In this document: positions 1 to 13,091 of the stretch, piece after piece
Position numbering within the stretch: position 1 is the stretch's first letter
Layout of the letters: each line of letters starts with the position of its first letter
DNA from: Hysterangium stoloniferum
Taxonomy: Eukaryota > Basidiomycota > Agaricomycetes > Hysterangiales > Hysterangiaceae
NCBI GenBank assembly: GCA_015178975.1
Contig: WHVD01000068.1
Coordinates: forward strand, 398,686-462,685
Reading direction: 5' to 3'
DNA length: 64,000 bases
The notes under the pieces: generated by a model
Seen by the model: only the letters and a program-made list of their open reading frames with translations
The model's database searches: none
Told to the model about the DNA's origin: nothing
Position numbers and translations under genes: made by a program

Positions 1-192
1 GCCGAAGAGCCACGCATATTTTCGGAGTAATCCGCGGCTTTTTTCGAAGTTGAATTTTCACAGTCCAATTTGCTCCTGAGTCACGCTAAGGGTCCGAGTC
101 AAGGCTATCCTTCTCGCTCATCATTGTTACAACCTCATTCTCATTGTCTCCCACATCCAAATTTTGCTCACCACCATCGGTGTAGGGGTCTG

Positions 193-3100
193 ATGTTGCC
201 TAAAGTAGCAACTCACATCCTTCAACATACGACCCGTGTCGCCGCTGCCGTTCAGAACCAAACTACACAGGCTTTCCGCAATGCGCTACAGCTACAACAA
301 GGGACGCCATCCGCCTCTGCTGGCGGCGGCTCTGGCCTTACACAGTGGGGAGGTGTAGGCTCCAGTTCAGGTTGGGGTAGCGGGAGTAGTGCTGGTCCAG
401 GCGGTGCCAAGTATAACGCTGGGAGTAGATTCTATACTGGTTATACAGTGAGACTTCTTGCCTTTTTTCTTTGACGATGTTTGTTCAAATCTTGCAATGC
501 TTCATAGGGACCTGGTCGTTCAGTAACCCAGACCACGTCGCAGACAGACGATAATGACGAACGTACTACACAAGTCCGCATTAAGCATGTGCCAACTCAC
601 GCCAAGCGCCATGTCCCCGCTCGGCCACGTAGCTTGAGCGTTTCATTCTCTTCAGAGGACCGTCTAAGCCGTGGGAAAGGCCTTGGTGTTCTGCAGGTCG
701 TGCAAGCAAGAGCTCGACATGCATTCGCAGCGCAGCGAGGTTCCTCACCGTTAATAGACGAGTCGTCAAATGAACTGCTTATCCCAGACCAACCAGCCCT
801 CGTTCGCCGGAATTCCACTTCTACACCCTCAGCTCCTTCAATTGACGAGGGGACCGTTTCGTCAGCACCGCCACCCCCGCCATCGCCGAAGAATACGACG
901 TCTACACCCCCGCTGTCAGATGTCGCGGGAAGAGACGATGCTCCTATCAGAATTGACGATACCGTTCTCCTTAACCACGATCTTGCAGCATACGAAGGGC
1001 TTCGGGCTGCAGCGAATTCAAAGGATATTGATCTAATACGCAAAGAAATTGAACGCTACCGAAACCAAACATATGTGAGCGTGCCGTGCTACAATATGGC
1101 ATTGACGGCTCTATACGACGTCCGTTCGCCAGGCGACCCTATCACGACCATTATCGAGCTATACAACGAGATGATTTACCGCGATCTCATTCCCAATTTC
1201 CGCACATACAGAATCATGATCTCGACATTGTGTGAACGAGACTACGATGTCAGTTGCGTTATACGGCGTCTTGAAGACAAGATTAAACGTCGAAAGTTCA
1301 CGGACCCTGAGAACCCTTCTCTCAACGAGGCTGATGAACAACGATTAGCCCAGTTACGTGTAGAAAAAAACTTCGCTTCTGCAATGGCCATGTTCCAAGC
1401 GGCCACCGTTGTGCAGCTCCAGAACCAAAAGCAGTCCCGTAGTCAGATTCTTGAAATCAAGGAGTACAACGTCCTCCTCCGTTCGTGCGCAATACACGCA
1501 AATGTCGATGCGGCCCTCCGCGTGTTCGCGCATCTCGAGCGGTTTCACAATGAATTGGCAACACCTACGACATACCTTATGCTACTCAATGTCTTCCACG
1601 CCATAGGTGATCCCAAGGGTGCCCAGCGGATCTTCGATGGCTACAAGGACGCTTGTCAACGCCAGAAAATCATATTTTCTCCAAAAACTGACCAATATGA
1701 AAATCAATGCAAGTACATTCATGTCCAAATATGGAACAAGATGATCGGGATATACTTAAACTGTGGCGAAGTGGAGAAGGCAATTGATCTATTTGACAGC
1801 ATGATTGCTACCCCTCGTGGAATTGATTTTCAACCGACGGATCCCCCACTGGCAAATACGTTGACCTATTCTGCGTTGATATCTGGCTTCTGCGATTCAG
1901 GGGATACAGAGACTGCAGTGAGGTGGTTGGAGCAGCTCCTCTCCCAGGGATCACCCCCTCCTGACTGGCACAGGCCCCTTCAGCGACCACCACTCCCTAT
2001 TACCGCGCATTGGCATGCTGTACTTGCAGCACTCGCACATAACGGCGCTGTCGACGAGCTCAACCGTGTATGGAAACTCCATTTGACTGCCATGCCAAAA
2101 CGCGGCGTCGTCAAAGCAATTGATCGCAAAATGGTTGCTCGTGTTAACTTGGATGCTATCCGAGCAGCACATGAAGACCCCGCTCGTGTCCTGGCCCTAA
2201 GCAACTTCCTGGCCAATGATGTCTTAAAGTCTGATGATCCCGAGTTTTCCTTATACACGCAGTCGGGTGATGCGAAAGCCATCCTCCATAAACTTGTCGA
2301 CCTGCTCATAGAGATCCGCCATCTCGACACGATAGCGGCGGTGGTGGAGCAGGTGATCCTAAGAGAGCGTGAAGTTGTCGGTGACTACGAAGTGACACAG
2401 GCTTGGGATGGACACGACACTCTCAGTAAGATGAATACCCTCCGCGGCATTGTAAAGTCTACCGCGGGTGCCGTCGTCCACTGCTCGACACCTGAGAACA
2501 TCCTGCCACTTAAGCTTCTGCTGCGCGTACTAGGTATAGGGCGTCTTGTCACTATGGGCCCGCCTGCAGCCTTCGGTCCTGCGATTGTTGCGAGTTACCT
2601 CCAAGCCAAACGTTCAGGCGACCTTGTCCTGTCGAGTGAAGAACAAGGCATATTGGTGGAAGCGTTCGTCGCGATCGAGCTGCCGCCTCTAGAACGCAGC
2701 CGGAATGAGAACGCTATCGCGCAATCGGACGCGTGGAAGCCTCCCGACTACAATTACCCCGGGATGGCATCATTACTGGAAGATCTTGCTCTGACCCCAT
2801 TCAGTATGGAAAGTCTGCCGTTGAAAACACAGCGTAAAGTAATGCGAACTCTGGTTTATACGCACGGTCGGGAACGCGCACTGGAAATTGTCCGTGGTCT
2901 AGGCAACCAGTTCAGCAACTTGCTGAATATGCATGGCATATCTCTCGACCGAAGCACTTCTGCCCAATTTGGACAGATGCCGGAAGAGGCAGCCGAGCAC
3001 TTCTTGGACAATCACAAAGGCCGTGCAAAAATCGATACATTCCATACCAAGTTCGTTGACGAATGGCACCCTTATAATCCCAAGGTGACATGTCTAATGG

Positions 3101-4757
3101 GATACAAGCGTTTCATCGGTGGCGCCAAAAAGGGCATATTTACTAGTCCCGAGTGCATCGGCCGTCTCATTGGAGGTTTAGGTCGTCTTGGCAACCTCGA
3201 GAAAGTTCACGAGCTTTATCAATATGGTCAGATCGCTTTAGGCAGTCTTGAAAATCAAAAGGCGTGGCAATCATCAGGGTGGTTCGTCCTCGAAGATTAT
3301 ATGATTATCGGTCTGGCACATGGCGGACAACTTCAGGCCGCTGATGTCCATCGCATGCGTATCCTTGAAGCTGGCGGTACACCCTCTGCTGACGCCTACG
3401 CAGCCCTGATCTGCAATCTCAAGGACACAACTGACGACACAGGCAATGCGCTGCAATATTGGGAAGAGGCTTTATCTCGTGGTTGCAGTCCCAACATCTT
3501 CATGTACAATACGATCATCTCTAGGCTCGCGAAGGCCCGTAAAGCAGAACAAGCCCTAGCAGTCTTTCGCCAGATGCAAGAAAATGGTATCCAGCCTTCC
3601 ACAATTACTTATGGCGCTATTATTACCGCAGCCTGTCGAGTCAGCGATGCGGCTGCAGCTGAAGCGTATTTCGAACAAATGACTGCCTCACCCAAGTACA
3701 AGCTTAGGGCAGCTCCTTACAACATGATGATGCAAATGTACGTGACGACAAAGCCGAATCGTGAGCGTGCGCTTTATTATTATAACGCACTCGAGAGGGA
3801 CAAGGTCAAGCCAACTGACCATACGTGGAAGGTGCGTGTTTGTCTATACTTATCTGTAGCCAACTAACCTCTCACACTCTATATAGCTCCTCCTTGACAT
3901 TTACGGGAAGTTGTCGCCACCAGATATCGAAGGAATGCAAATGGTCTTCGAAAAGATTGCTTCGAACCCCGAGATTGAAATCATCGGGTCTCACTGGGCA
4001 AGTCTGATCAACGCTCACGGCTGTATCGCCAAAGATCTCAACCGCGCAATCGGGCTATTCGAATCCATCGCGACACATCCCTCAACTGCGCGTTCGAAGA
4101 ACCCGATGCCCGACGCTGTTGTTTACGAAGCACTCTTCGAGGTCTTTTCTGTCCACCGTCGCCCTGATCTGATTCCCGTCTACATGCATCGTCTCACAAC
4201 ATCCGAAGTCCGCCCAACAGCCTACGTTGCCAATGCCGTTATTAAAGGATACTCTGTCGTTGGTGATATTGACAGTGCACGTGCAATGTTCGAAAGCTTG
4301 CAAGATCCGCCCACAGGGATTGCCGCGCCTTTCAACCATTGCACGACGAAGGGCGGTGTTCGCCAATACCAAAAAGCCAGCGACGACCCGTCAGCAAATG
4401 TCATATACCGAGAGGTAAGGATTGATTGTTTTAATTAAGTAGTTAACACATTAATTGGATGATTCTTTAGCCATCTACATGGGAGGCGATGGTGCGGGCC
4501 GAATTGGCTGTAGGCAACAATGATCAAGCACAGAATCTTGTCAGGCGTATGGAAATGAGGTATGTCTATGTTCTTCCAAATAATATACGCGTTATGCTGA
4601 CGTCGGATGACCTAGATTGTATCCAGATCTCGTTGTACAACGTGTACGAGATATCGTCAACCCCCCTGCGGTCATGGCCCCATTCCCGATTATCAACTGG
4701 GGCAACGATTCACAAACACCCTCACCGACCCCCACATCAAATTCAAGCCCAAGTTGA
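193..4757 (+). CDS. mitochondrial-type pentatricopeptide repeat (PPR) protein, 5 exons
   Basis: Exons 193-447, 508-3831, 3887-4414, 4471-4559 and 4616-4757 join in frame into a protein of about 1445 residues; every intron has a GT donor and a TAG acceptor. PPR-type helical pairs are visible near residues 280-330, around 535 (NTLTYSALISGFCDSGD) and best near 1080-1130 (MYNTIISRLAKARKAEQAL). PPR proteins bind single-stranded RNA in organelles and act in mitochondrial RNA stability, processing or translation; location here is inferred from the family and from an N-terminus rich in basic and hydroxylated residues (MLPKVATHILQHTTR). Residues about 150-205 are a Ser/Pro-rich low-complexity stretch. 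I chose the ATG at 193 because the sequence from there looks like an import leader; an in-frame ATG at 70 would add 41 unconvincing residues. It converges with the acyl-CoA dehydrogenase gene. The exact RNA target is unknown. Confidence 0.9.
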
Positions 4758-5346
4758 TGTCATTCACGATCCTTTTGCACGTTGTTGTTCCACATTTGTA
4801 TTATATATCTACTCTGCAACTGTATGATTATACTCAGTAGCTCTCCCCCTCCCTACTCCTTGTTCCTTTATTCCAGTTCTAGATTAGACTAGAATAGTAC
4901 GAATAGTATACCGTCCTGTTCGACCTGGGGATAGAAAAGTACTTACAGTATACTTATAGGGATTAACATTTATAAATTGATTCCAATGCTTGGTTGTGCT
5001 ATGTAAGGAATATAATGTAACTGACTGATCTTCCAACGACTTTGTTTAATGTTCCAACACTTGTAGCGAAGATGCTATGTTGTGGAAAATTTGCATGTAG
5101 AGCGCAGTGGCGCCACAAATCCGTCCTGTGATCCTACATATCACAGCTCGTTGCACTGGTTCAATATCATATAAACAGAGGTGTATAAATCCAGTCGGCG
5201 GACACCAAAGCCCCTTCAATGTCCAGTGTCTTTCCGATCGTGCCACACAGATACGAAGATGGTCGTTGGTCTTCGATTCGATGGTAATCTCGCCACCACC
5301 TCCCTTGCTTCCAAATTATCTGTCATACTCGTACCCTGCCCTATAA
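4758..5346. other. intergenic region between convergent 3' ends
   Basis: This stretch is AT-rich and holds the 3' untranslated ends of the two convergent genes. No splice-linked coding sequence, repeat or RNA gene was seen. Confidence 0.6.
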
Positions 5347-7029
5347 CTACGAGTACTCCTTCTGGATAAATTTCGCGATCGTCTGTAATTGAATATTCGA
5401 TGTTCCCTCGTAGATCGCTCCCTGAAAATAACCACACACGCTTAAAAAGATGCAAACCGACAAAAGGGCAGATGACATACAATTTTAGAGTCACGCCAAT
5501 ACTTCTCAATACCAGTCTCCCGCGTGAACCCTACTCCTCCCGCCCATTCAATGGCGGCACCTGAAACCTTCTGTGCGATCACAGATGAATAATACTTCGC
5601 CATGGCCGCCTCCTTAACGAAGCTTTTGCCCTCTTCTTTCCTGCAACACGGGTCAAACATAAATACCACGGAAAGTTGTAATAAAATAATGAAAACGGTC
5701 CACACCGTCTAGCAGCATTGTATGTTAATAAGCGTGCGGCTTCAATTTGCACCGCAGCCTCAGCCTGCTGGAACTGCATTCCCTGGAATTCGCCGACAGG
5801 CTTTCCAAATTGTTTACGTTGGAACGTATATGGGACGGACTTGTCAAACGCTCCTTGTGCCAATCCAAGCATCTGCCCAGCGATACCTATACGGCCTTCA
5901 TTCAAAATCTCAATAGCAAGCTGCGAGGGAGGGAATCAGACTATGTCCGACTCGTGGCCGTGAGTGAATTACCTTGTAGCCTAAGCCTTCCCCGCCAATG
6001 ATATTTTCCAAAGGAACTTGAACATCATCAAAATCAAGTGAACATGTCGACGATGCTCGAATTCCAAGCTTCTGTTCTTTCTTGGCAATCTTGATGCCCA
6101 TATCTCTCTCCACGATGAAACAGGTGATCCCCTTGTATCCCTTTGAAGGATCTATCTTGTATGGATATAAGATATAGTTTTATTAAGGATAGAATACTTA
6201 GACGTACTGTTGCAAAGACAAGGAATATTTCTGCTTCGAATGAATTGGTAATCCACATTTTAGACCCATTCAATAACCAATGATCGGCTTTCTTCTCTGC
6301 ACGTGTTTGAAGAGCAAAAGCATCTGAGCCCGATGCAGCCTCTGACAAGCAGAAGGATCCCAACTGTGAATAAATTAGCGGACAATGGAATGCACAAAAA
6401 ATAATCCGCCAAAACGAACTTTCGATTGGGCGAGCTGGGGGAGATACTTTTTTTGCTGCTCAGGGGTGGCATGTTTGCGAAATATGGTATTAACGAGGGT
6501 ATTGTGGACATCGCACAAGACAGACACGGAGGGGTCGACTTTGGCAAGTTCCTCGATGACTATTATGGCAGAGGTGAAGGATGATTCTGCGCCTCCGAAG
6601 TCAGAACTTATTTCAACACCCATCAGCTGCACAACAACATATAGCAATATTCCAATATATTTTATTAAAAACTTACTCCTTGCTCGAACAGTCCTTTAAT
6701 GACTTCAGGCGCCATCATCTCCTTCTCGTCCATCTCCCGAACTCGGGGACCTACGACATCAGTTGCAAATCGCTTCACTGAGATGTAATCAGCCCTAGAC
6801 CACAAATAATAGCCTCAGATCGCGAACCAGCGTCTCGAAGCATCTCTTCCTCCTCAGAAAAGTTATCCAAAGATGCTATATGCGATGCAGCCACACGACT
6901 CGAAGAGAACGCCCTGTAACTTGTTAAACGAAGAGCTTCAATCAGTTCCTAATGCCTGTACCTAGTTCTGGCGGCGGTCGGAACATTCTTGAAAGCTGGA
7001 CAAACAATTCTGGCAGCAATACGCAACAT
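5347..7029 (-). CDS. short/branched-chain acyl-CoA dehydrogenase, mitochondrial, 9 exons
   Basis: Minus-strand exons 6962-7029, 6828-6913, 6677-6777, 6420-6626, 6208-6363, 5973-6155, 5706-5920, 5481-5640 and 5347-5421 join without a frame break into 416 residues, close to the roughly 430 of animal ACADSB. The enzyme oxidises short or 2-methyl-branched acyl-CoAs in fatty acid and isoleucine breakdown, passing electrons from FAD to electron-transfer flavoprotein in the mitochondrial matrix. Visible family blocks are [51 protein letters not shown] and the C-terminal [12 protein letters not shown], whose Glu is the catalytic base in this family. The first 20 residues are basic and hydroxylated (MLRIAARIV), consistent with a mitochondrial leader. 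Introns are 48-65 bp. No disabling change was seen. Confidence 0.95.
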
Positions 7030-7719
7030 GGTTAAACGTGAAATTCTGAATATCACGTGTCATCTGGATCTTATTTTACGTAAATGAATGATGGAACCAA
7101 TCAGTCCACATTTGGAAGTATTCTTTAAGCATGTGATATAGCTGAAATTTTTTACCACTGACCATATATACTAACTTATGGGTGGATACGGTTACGGTGC
7201 CGACGAATATGAAGATTTCTGTCGGAATGAGTAGCCAAAACGTCCGAGTAATATTGTTGTGGTACAGCGATTAGCTGCCGGATTTTGAAGTGTTACGGTG
7301 GCAGCAAAATGCGAGGCCGTGTAAGCCGTATACGGCAATACGGCAATTCAGATACCCTAGACACTGATGCGTTTCTAACCGATTCTGTTTTGCTATTTTC
7401 CCGCTGAATGATAAGTCGTACAGAAGGGTATCGTTGGCGAGTGACCCTTTAGGATAAAGCATTACTTTATCATAGATAGGATGAATAGCTAAAGGTTTCA
7501 TGAGAGACCTGTCGTGATGTCGACACATCGCCAGTTTTTTTGAGCTGTTGAGCGTGGTGTGATCTGGTAAGCTTGAAGTGCACTGATCAGTCTTTAATGC
7601 CGACAGTATCAGGGTGGTTGACAGTGGTCACTCCGGTCTGCGATAGGCAGTCACGTACCACTATGAAACCATATCATTGTCGGTGTAGATACAGCCTAGT
7701 TTGTAAATTTCAGCATAAA
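7030..7719. other. intergenic region, nothing recognised
   Basis: It contains the 5' flank of the acyl-CoA dehydrogenase gene. Only short unsupported reading frames were seen. Confidence 0.4.
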
Positions 7720-8150
7720 ACTTGTAATGGGATTTGGAGTCGACAATAAATTACCCCTCATTGGCACTCCTTGTCTTTACTTCAAGAGCTGGCAGCCAAA
7801 CGGTAACGCTAAGCATCACTCACATAAAAAGATTGTCCTAGAGTGCCTCGGTGCCCTTAATGTCATTTGCACCGTTCTCATTGCAGGGCGCCTCATCAAT
7901 CATCAGCGTCGTATTTCGCGTTTCCTCAGTGGTAGTAGTCCCAACTCGCGCGGGTAGTTACTTGTCAATTACAGCCATACCTCCTGAAAGCGCTGCGCTC
8001 TGCTCGGTTGTCGGCGCTATTTGCATCCCCTTCTTCAGAGCGAATTCCGAACTAGTGCCTTCATTCGCAGTGCTTTGGGTTCTGTCGCAGTGACTCTCCA
8101 AGAGTCTGTTCGTGATATATAACATCATAACGGTACGTTTAGGCCATCAC
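7720..8150 (+). pseudogene. relic of a basidiomycete multi-pass membrane protein
   Basis: The stretch around 7836-7950 reads ALNVICTVLIAGRL followed by a basic loop (NHQRRISRF). The continuation, SYLSITAI then ESAALCSVVGAICIPFF, is in another frame, and the next piece (ALGSVAVTLQESVRDI) is shifted again. This order (hydrophobic helix, basic loop, helix) resembles a large family of uncharacterised integral membrane proteins common in mushroom genomes. The frame changes and stops show it is broken. The family assignment rests on remembered pattern only, so it is tentative. Confidence 0.45.
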
Positions 8151-9028
8151 TCCCAACTCGATCATTCGCTGTATCACTTTGGGAGCTGATTCTCCCGAGA
8201 GCGCTTAATTAAATTAACAATTAAGGCTAGTGCTATCGTCTGAGGAGCGCAATTAGACCTGGGATGACAGATGGAGGATATGGCTGTCGTCTTCCATGTC
8301 TAGGCGCGTTTCCGGAAAAGGGTTTGTCAGTGATGGAGCCCATTACTGTTTCTTTGGCTTTCCGCCTGCATCCAGGAACCTATATGTATGATAACCATGT
8401 ATTCCGTAAGCTACTTTTTTATTTTATGTGGTGCGTGAACTTCCCGAAGCTTTCTACCACCTGCCGTCCAGCAGTGAGGATGGTATAAGACGTGGCAGCG
8501 GAGGCGGTAGTTTTTGAGTACTGTTTGACGGACATTAGGCTGGATGCAGTCACTCTCCTCTAAATGAGTGTGAGACCGCTTTTTCCAATTTTCAGCCTAA
8601 ATTTGAACGTTCACAGATTAGCAGCCTGACGACACGATTATCGCAGTGACGAATCGAGGGGAGTCCAAAGCGAACAAAAGAAGTGGGCTTCAAAGCCACC
8701 CTTTTTGATGCGTCGTAGAAAAAATATGTAATACTAGGTACAAACAAAATGATGAAATAGTGAACCAACCGACTTTCCTGATGAGTATCATTTATTATAG
8801 ATCCTGGGAAGGTGTCGATGCTGAAGGGTGATAAATGGTGAAAATAAGCTCAATAAATGCAGGTCTGGTATTGCTTCGGAGTTGTGGATTTACACATAAT
8901 TAAGACAGAAATAAAGAAATGCACCACAACTGTGAGGTGTTCCTCCAATGTCATTCATGTATGAAATGAATAAATTATACTGAACACACATCTTCCATTG
9001 TGCTCATTATAATTATAATATCTAATTC
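8151..9028. other. gene-poor interval
   Basis: AT-rich sequence with short unrelated open frames. I see no gene, RNA gene or repeat. Confidence 0.4.
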
Positions 9029-9420
9029 ATGACCTTAATGCTTGATCATGCTGCAAATAATGATACACTCATCGAAAAAATTGTAAGATTAACAGAGAAG
9101 CAAGGGATTCCAATGAAATCCGAATGGATATACCTGCATTGCTTGTCGCATACCATCCGTCAGGATGAACAAGACGTCCTTTTCCTGCAGATTGATAGAA
9201 TGAGCATCATTTTTCAGGAGTTGAGAAGGTGAGTAGATTATCTTGTCGGGTTTCATAAATTGACCGCTAACGCGTAGCTTCGAAAGATCATCCGTGCAAT
9301 ACGCTCGGACCCGCAGCGCAAGCAAAGCTGGCTCACTCCAGTTGCTGCTTCAGAAAAAGGAGAAGATGATCTCCAGCGCCTGCTGTGTCAGAACACGGTG
9401 GTCCTCGATTCACCAAATGT
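9029..9420 (+). pseudogene. hAT-family transposase relic
   Basis: The reading frame at 9029 contains DHAANNDTLIEKI and WIYLHCLSHTI, matching the RNase H-like core of fungal hAT transposases, where a catalytic Asp precedes an NASNND-like motif and a conserved Cys-x-x-H follows. After a stop or possible intron at 9230, another frame gives LRKIIRAIRSDPQRKQSW, a block that usually follows in this family. Zinc-finger, dimerisation and terminal repeat regions are not recognisable. Sequence near 9850-10000 (VLDPQIAYEGLYDG) may be a further scrap of the same element, but I could not connect it. Confidence 0.6.
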
Positions 9421-11460
9421 TCTGTTTCAACACTCTTAAATTGTTAGTTTCTCACCCGGTGCAATAGGTCGAGCTCTGGAGTATCAAGTGCAATTGATGG
9501 TTTTGTCGGTCGAAATAAGGGCCTTTGTACATTGGAGCTTTCCAAATCAGAAAGGAAAGGGAAGCCATTAAGCAAGGTAGCTGACTGGCTTTCCGCATTT
9601 CGCTCAGCAACAACGGAAATGTCAACAACCACTTCTACAACACATGCCATCTTTCGAGGTTTACAAGATCACACCCAATAAATCCATCGGGGTTTTCTGG
9701 AGTCTATAGCGGGTCAAATAAAAAGTGGCCTTCTTGAGGTCAACCGAAAGCTGAGCGACTATCATTATAAATATAATAGTTCTCCATTCTATATCTTGGC
9801 TGCTCGTCAGTCATTCATTTTTGCCCCGTAACACATTGCCGAATTCAATTCCAGTTCTTGATCCTCAGATAGCCTATGAAGGCTTATATGATGGTTATCA
9901 ATATGAACTCTGATCTCTTGACCTATCTCAAATGCATGCTACATACACATTACACAGATTTCTATGCCAATCGAGCTTCCATGATGGGAACAAACCAATT
10001 CTGCCAAATCAAGGGCTGTGGGTGCTTCTTCAAAGGTCAATTTCACATCACGGTACAAAAAGAAAGATGAAATATGCCGCGGAACAAATTGGTGTTAAAT
10101 TTGATGATGAAACACACCTTTTTATAGGGGGAGTCCACCAATTATTGCAACTTTTCATATGAAGATGCTAATTGTGGACCATGCATTTGGAGGTTAATGT
10201 GTGTCAGAACCACTATACACCTCCCAGAGCATCCAACCTATATTGTCAGGAGGTGCTACACTAACTGACACAAGATATTGAGACACAAAGTACTTTTATT
10301 ACAAGCTTATTAAACTCTTGTATATTGTGTATTGCAATAGAGTCAACTCATACTATTTTTAATAATTGGAAAGTATCTTAAACTCATACATGAAGATTTC
10401 GAGAACTGTGACCCATTGCTATGGTGGTGTTAGAATGAAAGAAGGGAAGGGGGATCAGGGCACAGAATAGTGACCCTAGTGGACAAATAGACCACCACTC
10501 ATACTCAAACTCAGACTCAGATTGACCGCATGGTGGACAGAACCAAAGCCATGGATAAGGACTACTATGGATACATGTGGGTACTTAGGGTTCCGAACCA
10601 CATATTCCAACAGGTGGCTGGGTCGTTTAGCACGGATCCCCAGTTTTTTTTTCTTTGCTTGTGATATACTTCAATTCTGGGTGCGTTTGCAAAGATTTTG
10701 TGTACAAGTTCCAGAGTCAACACTTCCGCGAGCACAAAGGCGCTGATCAGACAACTTCAGCGCCTTTTTGTCGCTCACAGGGATTTTCTGACAATTCGCA
10801 CCCCCTGATGACTCTCAAGCAGTGTTCTATATTTACCCGCAAGAACATTCAAAAAGGCTTTAATTAGCTGCTTAGTTACATCTCCAGTGCCACTGTGCTT
10901 TCTTAATAATCCTGTATGGTATGAAAGTGCTAGAAGAGCCAAGAATAAAAAATAGCGACATTATTCCATTCAAGTGCCACAACCGAAGTCAACCGACTTT
11001 GCCCATACCGCAATAGCTCCCTTCCATTCAAATAAACAGACGGCTGCCCCCACTCGACGAGTCCCCGAACAATCGTTGCGTTACTACACTTTATGTTCAT
11101 CATTCTCGCGATTGGCCATTTAAGCGTTACGGTTGATTATATCTATCTATTTATACTACAAGTTTTTGCATATAAATCTATTCCTACACATTTCAGAACA
11201 TTGATATAGCGTGGTGTCATCGAAGCAATACACCATAGCTTCTCTCTCTCTCTCCCTTCTGTTTTTCCTTTTTTTTCCCTTATGCTTCTTATCATTTTTT
11301 CGCTTTCCGAAGACTGATCCGATTTATTTCTTGAATCTGTGATAATTTTCGTATATCACACTTCTCTGTGTTCTTCGTGACGTAGCTCCAGAAATAAGCC
11401 ACATTTTTGGTTGACGAACCTTCCTCCTGCTAGCATGTCGCTGTGGATACCCCCCAAATT
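9421..11460. other. gene-poor interval with decayed sequence
   Basis: Apart from a possible hAT scrap near 9850-10000, I see only short unsupported frames. A pyrimidine tract (CT repeats and T runs) lies near 11236-11285, in the 5' region of the repeat-protein gene. Confidence 0.4.
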
Positions 11461-11463
11461 TGC

Positions 11464-11472
11464 TATATAAAA
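11464..11472 (+). promoter_or_regulatory. TATA box of the secreted repeat-protein gene
   Basis: TATATAAAA lies 71 bp upstream of the proposed ATG at 11543. The spacing suits a fungal core promoter with a short leader. Confidence 0.55.
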
Positions 11473-11542
11473 TCCAGCATCCTCTACTACAAATTTCAGA
11501 TCACAGTAGCCAACGCATCAGCCAAAGTATTCGTCCTATACA

Positions 11543-12306
11543 ATGATTTCTTTTATCTGTCTTTTCAACCTCGTCACCCTACTCTCCTTCGTCTCTGCAG
11601 TTTCCGTGGACAATCCCCGCGACGCCAAGTTACGCGTAGGTTTTTCATTGCCAACATGAGACAATCTACTCACGTTGAGGTCCTCCAGTTCGGCCGCGAT
11701 TCCCATGGAGCTGTCGCTGTGGGCACATTTTCTCCAAGCCCGCGGGATCTAGTTTCCCCCCACAGGCCTCTCTCTGACGAGCCAGACCCAGATCTCCATC
11801 GCAAGGCTCCTTTTGGCGAGCCAGACCCAGATCTCCGTCGCAAGGCTCCCTTTGACGAGCCAGACCCAGATCTCCGTCGCAAGGCTCCCTTTGACGAGCC
11901 AGACCCAGATCTCCGTCGCAAGGCTCCCTTTGACGAGCCAGACCCAGATCTCCGTCGCAAGGCTCCCTTTGACGAGCCAGACCCAGATCTCCGTCGCAAG
12001 GCTCCCTTTGACGAGCCAGACCCAGATCTCCGTCGCAAGGCTCCCTTTGACGAGCCAGACCCAGATCTCCGTCGCAAGGCTCCCTTTGACGAGCCAGACC
12101 CAGATCTCCGTCGCAAGGCTCCCTTTGACGAGCCAGACCCAGATCTCCGTCGCAAAGCTCCTTTTGACGAGCCAGACCCAGATCTCCGTCGCAAGGCTCC
12201 TTTTGGCGAGCCAGACCCAGATCTCCGTCGCAAGGCTCCTTTTGGCGAGCCAGACCCAGATCTCCGTCGCAAGGCTCCTTTTGGCGAGCCAGACCCAGAT
12301 GATTGA
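11543..12306 (+). CDS. secreted tandem-repeat protein, candidate Kex2-processed peptide precursor
   Basis: Exons 11543-11635 and 11689-12306 give 236 residues. The first exon encodes a classic signal peptide (MISFICLFNLVTLLSFVSA) and ends at a GTAGGT donor; the CTCCAG acceptor restores the same frame as the repeats. After a linker of about 40 residues come 13 copies of a 13-residue acidic, proline-rich unit, EPDPDLRRKAPF plus D or G, then a partial 14th and a stop. Each unit from the second carries an Arg-Arg site, which the Golgi protease Kex2 can cleave, so maturation would release near-identical 13-residue peptides such as KAPFDEPDPDLRR. The first unit has His-Arg instead. Fungal precursors of this layout include repellents and ribosomally made cyclic peptides. 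No tailoring enzyme gene was recognised nearby, so a structural or secreted-peptide role is as likely as a modified metabolite. Confidence 0.75.
11776..12303 (+). repeat. 39-bp coding minisatellite, 13.5 units
   Basis: Thirteen units of exactly 39 bp run from 11776 to 12282, plus 21 bp of a 14th. Most interior units are identical at the DNA level. The last few share a TTTTGGC variant, which points to recent unequal exchange. Because 39 is divisible by three, units can be gained or lost without a frameshift. Confidence 0.97.
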
Positions 12307-13091
12307 TTTCAGATGCCAAAGGGCTCAACTACTGGAACGGGGAGTGTGTGGTTTGGTTCACTTATTCGAAGGTTGAATCATACCATACGAAGTTTGAACA
12401 TTCTTGTAATCTCCCTCTCTGCCGTGAAATCATTCTTTTCTTGTTTTTGTTTCTCCCCTAGATATCCCCCCCTTTCTCCCCTTCCTCATTGACTCCCAAG
12501 TTGTTATAAAGCCACGATGAAAAGGTTTTCTTTCTTTTTCCAATATGCAAAACCATATTTGAGTTGCAATTCGGAGCCTGCTACTGAGAAATTAAGGCCC
12601 AAATGCAAATTTCGAGATATCAATTATTACAGTAATAGTCGCTGTGCAGTTTTGCGAGTCCGACTGTCCAAGAGCTTGGTTAGACCATAATAAGGACCAC
12701 GCCCTCGCCAGTCAGACGTATTTACGTACAGAGCTGTCACTCGGGTTTACGTTTTATTTTGAGAACAACTAGACTGGTTACTGTCTCGCTCCCACCAATC
12801 GGCGCATCCAGGGAGGGATAAAAATGTAGCTCCGGTGACGGTATAAGAGGTTGAATTCTAAGATCGACCCTGCCTCCATAGCAGCTCGATTCTGCCGCCT
12901 GGTCGTCCGGATGAGATTGTTGATTAATTTTCATTCCTGTTCACGATGTAATAAAATGGTATCTTCGCTTTGATCTTCGCCATGGCTACTTTAATATTAC
13001 CATGTCGACTGAGCTTGCTTAAAATTGCTCCAGCACAACGCGAAGGCCATCTTTCTCTAGCCGAAATTAGGAAGAGTCTGACATATTAGGT
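12307..13091. other. 3' flank of the repeat gene; nothing else recognised
   Basis: It contains pyrimidine-rich 3' flank near 12410-12490 and short unsupported frames, up to the break point of the Copia copy. Confidence 0.4.

Noticed and set aside
1159..2330. Antisense frames inside the PPR and acyl-CoA dehydrogenase genes
   Set aside because: They are shadows of well-supported coding exons with no independent features.
11666..12376. Long open frames on both strands across the 39-bp repeats
   Set aside because: A 39-bp repeat lacking stops in one unit is open in several frames over its whole length. Only the plus frame joined to the signal-peptide exon makes biological sense.
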